This document shows, piece by piece, positions 55,721 through 63,999 of a stretch of DNA of 64,000 bases (positions are counted from its first letter, which is position 1; every line of letters starts with the position of its first letter). The stretch is taken from assembly GCA_025356445.1 (NCBI GenBank), contig JANXSZ010000025.1, forward strand, positions 28,210 through 92,209. Reading direction: 5' to 3'. Position numbers and translations under genes: made by a program. A model generated the notes under the pieces. It was not told the DNA's origin, did not search any database, and worked only from the letters and a program-made list of their open reading frames with translations. This stretch comes from Betaproteobacteria bacterium. Lineage in GTDB: Bacteria; Pseudomonadota; Gammaproteobacteria; Burkholderiales; Burkholderiaceae_C.

Positions 55721-57118
55721 TCAGCGTTTGCTGCGGTCTGCGTTCGCCGCAGCCCAAGCCCAGGCAGCGTCAGAAAGCTCCATCACCCGCGCGGCGCTGC
55801 CAAAGCCGTCGGCAACAGCTTGCGCTTCTGTCACGTTTTGCGCCTCAACCAATGCAGCAGTACGCAAGTAGACATGCCATGGCCCCGTATGTTCCAGCAA
55901 AGCCTGGGCAGCAAGAGGTGGCAAGCTCAAAATCTTCACGACCTCAGCTGTGCTGGTGTTCAGCAGCATGCCCAGCATGGACGCCAGCCCCAGCGTAAAG
56001 AACTGCCCTGGCTCGGCCTCGCCTTGCTCTATAGCCAGCAACTCCACCAGCCTTGAACGCCACAATGCAATTTCTTGCAACGCCGATCCTGCTTTACGGA
56101 TACCGCTGAACTGCATCAGCATCAAGGACAGCCAGCGCTGCAACTCGTTGCGCCCCAGCATCAGCACAGCCTGGTCGATGCTGGCACCAGTGCCCAATTG
56201 TGCAAAACTGGCGCTGCTCATGCGTTGCAGCAGGCGAAACGACAGGCCAATATCGCCTTTGATGGCACTGACGATCAGATCGGTGTCCACACCCGAGCTG
56301 AGTTGGTTCAACAGCTGCGCTACGCGGCTGACTTCAGGCGGCAAGGGCTGCGCATCGCCCTTGCCCTTGATGGCAGAGGCATCAAGATCGGACACCACAG
56401 CGGCAGGGGCCGATGGAACCACCCCTCCACTGGCATAGCTGACACCACTTTGCAGGGCGAGCTCCAAGTCTTCAAGGTTGGGAATGTCGGTCAAAATCAC
56501 AGGCAGATGGCACAGTGCAGGGGTACGGGCCCTGACGTTTTCCAGCAAAGCCTCAACGGTGGGGGCAGTAGGCTCCAGCAGCAAGAAATCAGGGGAAAAG
56601 TCCGCTGTGCCTAAATCCAGTGCTGGCCCCCAAGCCAACGTTGCCCCGGCAGCGCGAAACTGTTGCGCCACACCCACCACAGCCAACTGCATGTCAGACG
56701 TCAAAACTGCATCCGTATCCGACTCCAGGCCAATCCACGTACCCGACTCATTTTTAGGCACAGCAACATGTACCAGCCACGCAGCAGGCAACCGGGCAAA
56801 GCCGATGCGGCCTTCCATGACCACCAATCTTGCCGCTATTAATATAGTAGCTGCACAAGCCGATTGAGCGTGCACATTTGCACTCTTTTGCAATGATTGC
56901 AGCACATCGCGATCGACACAAAACTCAAACCCGGCCACATCGCCGTTGGCAGAAATCAACGGTCGCCGAACAACCATGGCCGTCAGGGCTTTGGACGGCG
57001 CTGCCTCGGGCAGCTTCGCCGCAGGTGCGCCGGGTGCAGGTGCAGGTACAGGGGAGGAAACTGCGTGTGGGGGTGCGCTAAAAACTTGGGGCAAGACCCG
57101 CTGGAAAAATGATTTCAT
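55721..57118 (-). CDS. HDOD-domain protein with degenerate EAL-like N-terminus
   Basis: From ATG 57118 (a GTG two codons upstream is possible) the protein has 465 residues. An Ala/Pro-rich leader precedes an EAL-like region lacking the catalytic residues (V-A-G-F-E-F where E-A-L would be), followed by an HDOD domain from about 265 with I-V-S-A-I-K-G-D-I-G-L-S-F-R-L-L-Q and L-G-R-N-E-L-Q-R-W-L. EAL-HDOD proteins of the YuxH type act in signalling without c-di-GMP hydrolysis. A GCTAT repeat at 56835-56854 encodes part of T-I-L-I-A-A-R. Confidence 0.82.
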   Translation of the reverse strand: MKSFFQRVLPQVFSAPPHAVSSPVPAPAPGAPAAKLPEAAPSKALTAMVVRRPLISANGDVAGFEFCVDRDVLQSLQKSANVHAQSACAATILIAARLVVMEGRIGFARLPAAWLVHVAVPKNESGTWIGLESDTDAVLTSDMQLAVVGVAQQFRAAGATLAWGPALDLGTADFSPDFLLLEPTAPTVEALLENVRARTPALCHLPVILTDIPNLEDLELALQSGVSYASGGVVPSAPAAVVSDLDASAIKGKGDAQPLPPEVSRVAQLLNQLSSGVDTDLIVSAIKGDIGLSFRLLQRMSSASFAQLGTGASIDQAVLMLGRNELQRWLSLMLMQFSGIRKAGSALQEIALWRSRLVELLAIEQGEAEPGQFFTLGLASMLGMLLNTSTAEVVKILSLPPLAAQALLEHTGPWHVYLRTAALVEAQNVTEAQAVADGFGSAARVMELSDAAWAWAAANADRSKR

Positions 57119-57216
57119 AGCCACACTTTAAAGCTTGGGTGAATAGGCCTACAGCACAATAGCCTTTTGCTTTGCATATTCTCTTTTATTCAAGTGCCTT
57201 CTGATGGAGAACCCTT

Positions 57217-58032
57217 ATGGCCATGGACGTGATTGACTACCGCATCGTCGGTTCCGAGATGCAGTTTGTCGAGGTGGAACTCGACCCCAACGAGGCCGCC
57301 ATCGGTGAAGCCGGCAGCATGATGTACATGGAAGCGGGTGTCACCATGGACACCGTGTTTGGCGATGGTTCAGCCGCTCAAAGCGGGGGGATTTTTGGCA
57401 AGCTGCTGGGCGCGGGCAAGCGACTCATCACAGGCGAATCGCTGTTCACCACGGTCTACACCAACCAAGACCGCGTAAAGCGCAAGCTGGCTTTTGCTGC
57501 GCCCTACCCTGGCAAAATTTTGCCTATGGATTTGCGCCAGCTGGGCGGTACCCTGATTTGCCAAAAAGACGCCTTTTTGTGTGCAGCACGCGGCGTCAGC
57601 TTGGGCATTGCCTTCCAAAAGAAACTGAGCGTGGGTTTTTTCGGCGGTGAAGGCTTTGTGATGCAAAAACTCGATGGCGACGGCATGGCCTTTGTCCATG
57701 CGGGCGGCACTGTGGTGCGGCGCGATCTGCAAGCCGGGGAGTACCTGATGGTCGATACCGGCTGTGTGGTGGCCTACACCACAGGCGTTAATTTTGAAAT
57801 CCAGTATGTCGGCAAGGTCAAAACCGCACTGTTTGGCGGCGAAGGCCTGTTTTTCGCCAAGCTCTCAGGCCCCGGGCAGGTGTGGTTACAAAGCCTGCCA
57901 TTCTCGCGTCTGGCCAGTCGCGTGTTTGCAGCGGCACCGCAAATGGGCGGCAGCAAGGAAGAAGGTGGCTTGTTCAGCGGGCTAGCCGGAGGCGCAGCGT
58001 TAGGCGGGTTACTGGGTGGGGATGATGACTGA
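57217..58032 (+). CDS. AIM24/TIGR00266 family protein
   Basis: The 271 residues show the family blocks [25 protein letters not shown] and [16 protein letters not shown], and a Gly-rich tail ([14 protein letters not shown]). GGAGAACCCTT precedes the ATG. The beta-helical family is widespread but its bacterial role is not established. The end overlaps queC by 24 bases on opposite strands. Confidence 0.87.
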   Translation: MAMDVIDYRIVGSEMQFVEVELDPNEAAIGEAGSMMYMEAGVTMDTVFGDGSAAQSGGIFGKLLGAGKRLITGESLFTTVYTNQDRVKRKLAFAAPYPGKILPMDLRQLGGTLICQKDAFLCAARGVSLGIAFQKKLSVGFFGGEGFVMQKLDGDGMAFVHAGGTVVRRDLQAGEYLMVDTGCVVAYTTGVNFEIQYVGKVKTALFGGEGLFFAKLSGPGQVWLQSLPFSRLASRVFAAAPQMGGSKEEGGLFSGLAGGAALGGLLGGDDD

Positions 58033-58755
58033 ACGCCACTTCGCCCACCCGTTCGCACGCAGCTCGCAGGCTGGGCAGGTACCACAACCATAACCCCAGG
58101 CGTGGCGGTGTTCGCGGTCGCCAAGGTAGCAGGTATGGGTGTGCTCGACGATCAAATCTACCAAAGCTTGACCGCCCCCCGCTGTCCCCTCAGACCTGTC
58201 TGCTTTGTCACCCAACTCAAACGCCATTTGCCATGTCGCGGCCTTGTCGATCCACATCAGCGGGGTTTCGATCAAAAACCGCTTGTCCATGCCCAGGCTG
58301 AGCGCAAGCTGCATGGCTTTCATGGTGTCATCACGGCAATCGGGGTAACCAGAGAAATCGGTTTCGCACACACCGGTGACGATCACGTCCAGACCTCGTC
58401 GGTAGGCCAGCGCAGCAGCGAGCGTCAAAAACAGCAGGTTGCGCCCCGGCACAAAGGTGTTGGGCAGGCCTGAACTTTCCATCTTGAACGCGGTATCGCG
58501 GGTCAAAGAAGTTTCGCTGACATGACCGAGCACGGCCAAATCGAGCAAATGATCGTCGCCTAGCTTGCGGGCCCAAGCGGGAAATTGGCTTTTAAATTCG
58601 GCCAGTACCGCCAGCCGTGCTTGTAGCTCTACGCTGTGACGTTGACGGTAATCGAATGCGATCGTTTCAACACGCTCATATTTTGAGAGCGCGAGTGCAA
58701 GACAGGTCGTGGAGTCTTGACCTCCAGAGAAAAGGACGAGAGCGGTTTTGTGCAT
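58009..58755 (-). CDS. queC: 7-cyano-7-deazaguanine synthase
   Basis: ATP-dependent step making preQ0 for queuosine. From ATG 58755 ([17 protein letters not shown]) it has 248 residues: the pyrophosphatase loop [14 protein letters not shown], and the zinc site C-G-T-C-P-A-C. The other queuosine genes are not in the window. Confidence 0.95.
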   Translation of the reverse strand: MHKTALVLFSGGQDSTTCLALALSKYERVETIAFDYRQRHSVELQARLAVLAEFKSQFPAWARKLGDDHLLDLAVLGHVSETSLTRDTAFKMESSGLPNTFVPGRNLLFLTLAAALAYRRGLDVIVTGVCETDFSGYPDCRDDTMKAMQLALSLGMDKRFLIETPLMWIDKAATWQMAFELGDKADRSEGTAGGGQALVDLIVEHTHTCYLGDREHRHAWGYGCGTCPACELRANGWAKWRSVIIPTQ

Positions 58756-58839
58756 GGGGAATTCACGTGAGCAGTTCACGGGGAAAGTTCGCTTGATAAG
58801 GCTGTATTTTGCCGCGAACGCACCATGAATACCCTCATC

Positions 58840-59769
58840 TCAAATTGAGGCGGCAGAAGCCAAGCGCAGCACCCTCCAATAGCTGGGCTGCACCTCCATG
58901 CCTGCCGTCACCCCCTGGCGCTTCAGAATACGGTGCGCCAGCGGCAGATTCCAGCAGGCCATCTGCGTAAACATATGGTGTTCGCCGTGGTAATTCACCC
59001 AATAGGGTGCGATAAACAATCGCTCCAACCAACTCGCGTAGGTGGTACGGGCATGACGCAGCGGGTCAGGTTCGTTTTGGGCCACCAGCGCATGCTCAGC
59101 GATATTGCGCAAACGTGTCACCAAGGGCAGCCACGTCATCATCGGCAACAGCCACATCAGCAACCAAGCCCACCACAGACCCAACACACAAAACACGGCA
59201 AAACCAGCTGCGTTGCTCAATAAAAACAGGCGCTGCCGTTTAATTTCGGCCCAAATCAAAGGCCATGCAGCACCGCCCGCCAGACGAGCATTCAACTTGG
59301 CCAGCAAGCCACCCAGGCGTTGCTTGTAAAAAGTCTGCCCGGTTAAATCCCGGATCATCTTGCGGCGCAGCGAATCCCGCGTGACAGGGAAAGGCGCGGA
59401 CAGCACCAGATCAGGATCTTCAGTTTGCTGCACAAAGCGATGGTGTTGCAGGTGGTAGCTGCGGTATGCGTGCAAATCGGTACCGCACAGCCATTTTCCC
59501 ACCCAGTCGTTCACCTTGCGGTTTGGGTGCACAGCCCCATGCGCAGCGTCATGCATCAAAATGAACAGACCCAATTGGCGGTTACCAATGAGCATCACGG
59601 CCAACACAAGGGTGGTGGGCCACATCACCCCCATGGCGATGGCCAAGGCAATGGTCACCCAGCAATGTGCCACCAATGCCAGACCCTTCCAGGATGAGCG
59701 GACAGACAGCTGACCCCATTCTTCAGACGTGAAGAATTGTTCAGGTTTGACACGGGTAGCTGCAGTCAT
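58840..59769 (-). CDS. Fatty-acid desaturase family protein
   Basis: This membrane di-iron protein of 309 residues has three histidine boxes: H-D-A-A-H-G-A, H-L-Q-H-H-R-F and H-G-E-H-H-M-F, with hydrophobic segments between them (about 30-60 and 190-225). Substrates of the family include acyl lipids and other hydrophobic compounds, so the exact role is open. It appears to be single-gene. Confidence 0.87.
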   Translation of the reverse strand: MTAATRVKPEQFFTSEEWGQLSVRSSWKGLALVAHCWVTIALAIAMGVMWPTTLVLAVMLIGNRQLGLFILMHDAAHGAVHPNRKVNDWVGKWLCGTDLHAYRSYHLQHHRFVQQTEDPDLVLSAPFPVTRDSLRRKMIRDLTGQTFYKQRLGGLLAKLNARLAGGAAWPLIWAEIKRQRLFLLSNAAGFAVFCVLGLWWAWLLMWLLPMMTWLPLVTRLRNIAEHALVAQNEPDPLRHARTTYASWLERLFIAPYWVNYHGEHHMFTQMACWNLPLAHRILKRQGVTAGMEVQPSYWRVLRLASAASI

Positions 59770-59861
59770 GGCGGGGCTCTTTGCGTTCTAACAAGCGTAA
59801 ATTCGCGGCTAACGGCAGCGACAATAACGGCAGCCGCCTTCAAACACAAGCCCACCTCCCG

Positions 59862-59975
59862 ATGACATCCTACGACCTGACAGAAAAAGCGATCGCCCTC
59901 GCCTACCGCATCGCTGCGTATGCACTGCTGAACTGGGTGGATGATGCGGCTATGCTGGCGCTGATTTTTTGCTGA
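59862..59975 (+). CDS. Possible 37-residue small protein
   Basis: An open frame from ATG 59862 encodes T-E-K-A-I-A-L-A-Y-R-I-A-A-Y-A-L-L-N-W-V-D-D, an amphipathic helix, and ends just before the hairpin at 59988. There is no good ribosome-binding site, and I do not recognise it. It may be chance. Confidence 0.2.
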   Translation: MTSYDLTEKAIALAYRIAAYALLNWVDDAAMLALIFC

Positions 59976-59987
59976 ATACAAAACAAA

Positions 59988-60018
59988 AAAGCCTGCTATC
60001 GTAAAAATAGCAGGCTTT
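59988..60018 (-). terminator. Terminator downstream of the broken tRNA gene
   Basis: AAAGCCTGCTAT (59988-59999) and ATAGCAGGCTTT (60007-60018) form a 12-base-pair stem. On the minus strand TTTGTTTTG follows, so it probably terminated the tRNA transcript whose 3' half remains at 60031-60078. Confidence 0.8.
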
Positions 60019-60030
60019 CTATATCTAACA

Positions 60031-60080
60031 TGGTGGGCCGTCACGGACTTGAACCGTGGACCAAAGGATTATGAGTCCCC
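60031..60080 (-). pseudogene. 3' half of a tRNA(CAU) gene, displaced by integration (attachment-site remnant)
   Basis: On the minus strand the sequence from GGACTCATAATCC to GACGGCCCACCA is the anticodon arm, T-arm and 3' acceptor strand of a CAU-anticodon tRNA (Ile2 or Met), with CCA at 60031-60033. No D-arm or 5' acceptor strand precedes it. The 3' acceptor strand requires a 5' GGGCCGT partner, not the GGGCCTA of the tRNA at 62235, so the missing half lies elsewhere, presumably at the far end of the element. Positions 60058-60078 form the 21-base core shared with the spliced form of the second tRNA. Confidence 0.8.
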
Positions 60081-60429
60081 CAGCCTATCTTTTTCAACAT
60101 CGCTTAACCACCTTCAGGCATTGTACGCGCTCCTCAAAAAAATGCCGCAAATAGTCGTAAATCGCATGATGCAACGCCATAAATCCCTTGGCGAAAAATA
60201 TTTGTAACTCATTGAAATAAAAAGACATTTTTAACTTTATTTGAGTACACCCACAGTCACACCACGCCAACTCAGCCACCAAATAAATGATGGCACTTTG
60301 ACCGTATCGACCGAGCAGTCCCTTGATCCAGATGGAGTCTCTTGGGGCATCTTGGCGCCAAGCAGGGGGGCCATAGGGGGGCCATGGATCCCGCTTGTGA
60401 TACGCTGTAAGCGACCATGGAAGAACAAC
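60081..60429. promoter_or_regulatory. Integrase upstream region with palindrome and GGGGGGCCAT repeats
   Basis: This gene-free stretch of about 350 bases is AT-rich at first (to about 60240). It then contains the perfect 12-base palindrome CTTGGCGCCAAG (60351-60362) and two direct copies of GGGGGGCCAT (60365-60374 and 60376-60385), spaced by one base, immediately before the integrase start. They could be arm-type integrase, excisionase or repressor sites. Confidence 0.4.
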
Positions 60430-61875
60430 ATGAACGCTTCGGAAACACCACCAAAAATCGCTGTTGAAATGCCACCAGCGAGCTACGAAACCGAGCTGAC
60501 CCGCGAAATTGTCAAAGAAGCGCGCTTCCCCGAGTCTGGTGACTACACTATTCGCGACACTGACATCAAGGGCCTTGCCTTGCGGGTATCTCCTGGCAAC
60601 AAGGCGTGGATCGTTCGGCGCAAGATGGCTGGGAAATCGTTTCGGCATACGCTCGGCAGCTTCCCCGACATGACCCTGGCCGAAGCCCGTCGCGAGGCTC
60701 AAAAGGCCTTAGGCGTGTTCGCCCAAGGCAAACACCCCATGCTCGAGAAGCGGGCGCGACAGGCAGAAACCAAGAAGCAGTGGGTCGACACGCACTTCAC
60801 CGTCGGCAAGATGTGGGAGCAGTACGAGAAGCAGGACCCCGAGAACCGAGCAAAGCCCTTCTCCGTCAACTATTTGAAGGACTGTAAAAGGCTGCGGGAG
60901 AAGCTCGATAAAGACCCGTTTTGGTCGCTTCAATTCACGTCGCTCTCCAAAAGCGATGTCTATTCGGCCTATGCGCGAACCTCCAAATCGAGCGATCGGC
61001 GAGCCAGCAATGGCGGCAAGACCACTGGAAACAAATTCTTCCGCATGCTCGGCAGTGCCGCCCAGTTCCATATCGAAAACAACATGTCGGCGGACACGTC
61101 AAACATTTTCCAAACGGCACTCAAGAAGAAACGCAACAAGCCAAGGGCACGCTCTCGCACGCTGACCTTTGAGCCGGACTCGCTCAAACGCTGGTGGAAG
61201 GCCGTCAAAGCGTTGCGGGCCAAGGCTGACACCGGCGACAAGCGCATGCGCACGTCGGCGCTGCTGGCCGACTTTCAAATCCTTGTGCTTCTCTGGGGTG
61301 GGCGCAAGTCCGAAACGCTCGCCCTCAAATGGGGCGATGTCGACTACGGCAAGAAGGTCGTCGCCTTCAACGATACAAAAAATGGCGAGGTCCACCTGTT
61401 TCCTCTTACCCCCCTCGCCGAATCGGTGCTTGCCGACATTCGGGGCTTGCTAAGCGAATGGAGCATCCATTCCGACTATGTCTTCCCGGCCATGAGGACC
61501 GGACACAAATCTCAGGAGAAGACCCATATCAAGGAGCCCAAGAAGGCCATGGAAGCGGTCGCCACCGAAGCCGACGTGCCTTTCGCCACCCACGATATCC
61601 GCCGAACCTTCTCCAACCTGCTGGTTTCCGCCGAGGTCGGAGCCGAAGTTGAGTTCGTGAAGTTGGCGCTCAATCACAGCCAAGCCTCGGACGTGACCAC
61701 TTTCAACTACCTCGACAAGGTGCGCACCTTGCGGCCGCTGTACGAAAAGCTCGAGCGGGCCATCCTGATCAAGGTCGGCGAGAAGGTGGAGGCCAAAGTC
61801 GAAATCGACGCCGATGAGTACCGGAAATTTCAGGAATACCAGGCCATGTCGGAGCAGCGCGCCGCTGGGCGATGA
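60430..61875 (+). CDS. int: Tyrosine-type site-specific integrase (DUF4102-family)
   Basis: From ATG 60430 (preceded by GGAAG) the protein has 481 residues. An N-terminal DUF4102 arm-binding domain (D-T-D-I-K-G-L-A-L-R-V; T-L-G-S-F-P-D-M-T-L-A-E-A-R) precedes a core-binding region and a catalytic domain with Arg in G-G-R-K-S-E-T-L-A-L-K-W, H-D-I-R-R-T-F, L-N-H-S and the nucleophile tyrosine in T-F-N-Y-L-D-K. Such integrases usually insert at tRNA genes, in agreement with the adjoining tRNA remnant. An earlier frame start at 60241 would run through the repeats and is unlikely. Confidence 0.92.
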   Translation: MNASETPPKIAVEMPPASYETELTREIVKEARFPESGDYTIRDTDIKGLALRVSPGNKAWIVRRKMAGKSFRHTLGSFPDMTLAEARREAQKALGVFAQGKHPMLEKRARQAETKKQWVDTHFTVGKMWEQYEKQDPENRAKPFSVNYLKDCKRLREKLDKDPFWSLQFTSLSKSDVYSAYARTSKSSDRRASNGGKTTGNKFFRMLGSAAQFHIENNMSADTSNIFQTALKKKRNKPRARSRTLTFEPDSLKRWWKAVKALRAKADTGDKRMRTSALLADFQILVLLWGGRKSETLALKWGDVDYGKKVVAFNDTKNGEVHLFPLTPLAESVLADIRGLLSEWSIHSDYVFPAMRTGHKSQEKTHIKEPKKAMEAVATEADVPFATHDIRRTFSNLLVSAEVGAEVEFVKLALNHSQASDVTTFNYLDKVRTLRPLYEKLERAILIKVGEKVEAKVEIDADEYRKFQEYQAMSEQRAAGR

Positions 61876-61920
61876 AAAACCGTTTTCCCTGCGTCGATCC
61901 CATGCTTGTTGGACGGCACA

Positions 61921-61944
61921 AAGACAAACGGCCCCGAGGGGCCG
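61921..61944 (-). terminator. Terminator after the intron-containing tRNA
   Basis: CGGCCCC (61929-61935) pairs with GGGGCCG (61938-61944); minus-strand TTTGTCTT follows at 61928-61921. It also lies between the convergent integrase and tRNA genes. Confidence 0.65.
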
Positions 61945-61955
61945 ATTGAAGCGAG

Positions 61956-62235
61956 TGGTAGGCCCACCAGGACTTGAACCTGGGACCAAAGGATTCCGGT
62001 TTGCGCGACTTTCGCCGCTCCCTGGACTATGCCTTCATCTTAGCTATCGCCTTAGATGGGCGCCGTCTAGTCTCTACACCTTCAAGATGGTTACCCATCG
62101 AGCTTGGCTCGGCATAGCCCTATGCGTTGCCGCACTTAGATTCCGCCGAATTTGACGCCATTCACGCCAGGAGTTTCCTACCTGGGTGCACAAATTTTAT
62201 GAGTCCTCTGCTCTAACCAACTGAGCTATAGGCCC
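61956..62235 (-). tRNA. tRNA(CAU), probably tRNA-Ile2, interrupted by a group I intron
   Basis: The 5' exon (62235-62199) contains GGGCCTA, D-arm AGCTCAGTTGGTTAGAGC and ends in the anticodon CAT; the 3' exon (61995-61956) starts AATCC, with T-arm GGTTCAAGTCC and ends ACCA. Joined exons give a normal cloverleaf with a seven-base CTCATAA anticodon loop and an acceptor stem with two G-U pairs. The CTTTGGTCC variable region resembles E. coli tRNA-Ile(CAU), whose anticodon is lysidine-modified, but elongator Met is not excluded. Confidence 0.88.
61996..62198 (-). ncRNA. Group I self-splicing intron (Azoarcus-like, subgroup IC3)
   Basis: This 203-nt insert sits directly after the anticodon CAU, the same site as the Azoarcus tRNA-Ile(CAU) intron (about 205 nt). 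The internal guide GTG pairs with exon CAT including the U-G splice pair, the conserved core GTGTAGAGACTAGACGGC and AAGGCATAGTCCAGGGAG are present on the minus strand, and the last intron base is G. No homing-endonuclease reading frame is present. Confidence 0.93.
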
Positions 62236-62359
62236 GCCGACCAAGATTGTAACCGGCGTGTCAGGATCGATACCAAAATCGAATAATCAAAGACGCGCAG
62301 CCAAATCTGTTTGCATGGTTGGTCACCTGCTCGTCTCGCCCATGGTGAAACCTATGCAG

Positions 62360-63154
62360 TCAAAGCGGCGGGTGTGGTCCCGGCCCAGTTGTTCCAGGTG
62401 GCAAATCAGAAAACTCATCTTGCTCTTTGCATGCGAGGAGAAACGCCGCCAGGCAATCGGGCGCGGGTGCAATCTGAGCAGGGTCGGCCCCAGCCTGAAT
62501 CAATTGAATTGCGATGTCGCAGAATGTGTCTTCGTCCATGCCACCCTCCGCGAGCGACTCGGCGGCCCGTTGTAAGGGCGTCTGCCCTGCGCAATTGACT
62601 CCCGTCGCCCCACCGTCGGGATCAGCCCCGCGCGCGAGAAGCGCCCGGATCACATCGGGCTCATCCCATGCGCAATACCATATCAGCGATCCGCTGATAC
62701 CTCGCACATTGGCGTCCATGCCCGCTTCCAGCAATGCGAAAACAGCATCATTGTTCCCGTTGCTGTTGGCGAATTCAGCCGGGCATAAACCATCTTTATC
62801 GTAAAGGCTGGGGTTTGCCCCGGCACTGATCAAATAGCGCGCCATAGCCCAGCCATCCCGACTCGGTCCATTGGCTTCAATGGCTCGCGCTAACGCCGTG
62901 CAATCGTAGTCGCCTTGGTAGTCGATTTCGGCACCCGCTACGATCAACGCCTTGGCAATTGACAAAGCGTCGACGCCATTCATTCTCGCAACCGCTTGTA
63001 GTGGACGGTCATAGTCTTCTTTGATATCCCAAACGTCTGGATCAACGCCTGAGGCAAGCAACGATTGCACTTTGGCGACATCCAATGACTCCACGGCTGC
63101 GTGCATTTGCGCTGCCAAGTTGTCCATCTCGTCGGCGGAGAATTTTGTCCGCAT
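62360..63154 (-). CDS. Ankyrin-repeat protein
   Basis: From ATG 63154 (M-R-T-K-F-S-A-D-E) the product is 264 residues. Ankyrin units are seen as L-L-A-S-G-V-D-P-D, A-L-I-V-A-G-A-E-I-D-Y, Y-L-I-S-A-G-A-N-P-S-L-Y, L-L-E-A-G-M-D-A-N-V-R-G and A-L-L-A-R-G-A-D-P-D-G-G. No signal peptide is apparent. Its partner is unknown; on a mobile element it could be cargo, perhaps an effector or immunity-like protein. Confidence 0.8.
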   Translation of the reverse strand: MRTKFSADEMDNLAAQMHAAVESLDVAKVQSLLASGVDPDVWDIKEDYDRPLQAVARMNGVDALSIAKALIVAGAEIDYQGDYDCTALARAIEANGPSRDGWAMARYLISAGANPSLYDKDGLCPAEFANSNGNNDAVFALLEAGMDANVRGISGSLIWYCAWDEPDVIRALLARGADPDGGATGVNCAGQTPLQRAAESLAEGGMDEDTFCDIAIQLIQAGADPAQIAPAPDCLAAFLLACKEQDEFSDLPPGTTGPGPHPPL

Positions 63155-63456
63155 AACAGCCCCTAAAGTAGATATGCGCCTCCTTGAGCGCATGCCTATC
63201 ATACTGACCCGGGCAATCCCAATCGGACCAGCGGCCTTGGTGACAATCGCAGACGTCACAAGTGTCACGGGTGCTTTTGAAAAACCTTCTTGGCAACCAA
63301 AGACCGCCTCCCCGGCAGATTTGAATTGCCCTCGTATTTACGATATGACCTGTGCCACCCGTGCCACTTGTGCCATGGATTTCGCGGGCTGAATTGGATG
63401 GCTTGTACATCCAGGCGCCACCGGCATGAACGCCAGCAGCAAACACCATCTTCACA
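63155..63456. other. 302-base non-coding stretch with GTGCCAC repeats
   Basis: I see no gene here. Three near-copies of GTGCCA(C) lie at a nine-base spacing (63352, 63361, 63370). They could be iterons or a simple tandem repeat. Confidence 0.4.
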
Positions 63457-63999
63457 TCAACGCTGCTGCCCAGCCACCAGCGCACCGTCGTACTCCGCCA
63501 CCCATTCCTTGTGCTGGGCCACGGCCACGTTTTCCTGCGCCAATCCCAGCATGTAGGACGCCATCCGGTCCGCATCCTTCGCCGCAGAAAATATCGCCAT
63601 GGGATCATTGCCTATGGCCTTGACCCAACTGTTCAGATAACTGGCATGCCGACCGATGTGATCGGCATCCTGGCTCATGGGAACCCCAGTTTCCGCAGCC
63701 AGGATTGCAGAGCAGATTTCTGCCCTGAGTTCCTCGAGGCTATAGGCCTCATCACCCCATCTTTTGCCCAAGGCTTCCTTGCGATCCAATCGCTTTTCTG
63801 CAAGGGTGCTGTGGGCGCACTCGTGCATGGCGGTGGTGTAGTAGTCATAGACAGAATGGAAGGCACGCTTATGCGGCAGCCGCACCTCATCGACAGCAGG
63901 GACATAACAAGCGCTGTTCCCACCGTGCATGACCAATAGGCCGGTCTTTTCTTTCAAGGCTTTGATCACGTTTTCTGCGCGGGCTATGGGGTCGAACTC
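63457..63999 (-). CDS. ArdC-like zincin metallopeptidase domain protein (5' end outside window)
   Basis: The frame is open to the right window edge, so the N-terminal part, usually the single-strand-DNA-binding domain of ArdC, is missing. The visible 180 residues contain H-G-G-N-S-A-C-Y-V-P, the zinc site H-E-C-A-H (HExxH), R-L-D-R and E-E-L-R-A-E-I-C-S-A, and the late S-Y-L-N-S-W-V-K-A. ArdC proteins are carried by plasmids and conjugative elements and protect incoming DNA. This supports that the region is part of an integrative element. Confidence 0.82.
   Translation of the reverse strand, partial: EFDPIARAENVIKALKEKTGLLVMHGGNSACYVPAVDEVRLPHKRAFHSVYDYYTTAMHECAHSTLAEKRLDRKEALGKRWGDEAYSLEELRAEICSAILAAETGVPMSQDADHIGRHASYLNSWVKAIGNDPMAIFSAAKDADRMASYMLGLAQENVAVAQHKEWVAEYDGALVAGQQR

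Noticed and set aside
60241..60429. N-terminal extension of the integrase from 60241
   Set aside because: It would translate through the palindrome and direct repeats, lacks family similarity, and the ATG at 60430 has a ribosome-binding site.
61956..62235. Broken tRNA pseudogene instead of an intron
   Set aside because: Both exons join to a perfect cloverleaf and the 203-nt insert carries a conserved group I core, so this is an intron rather than random damage.
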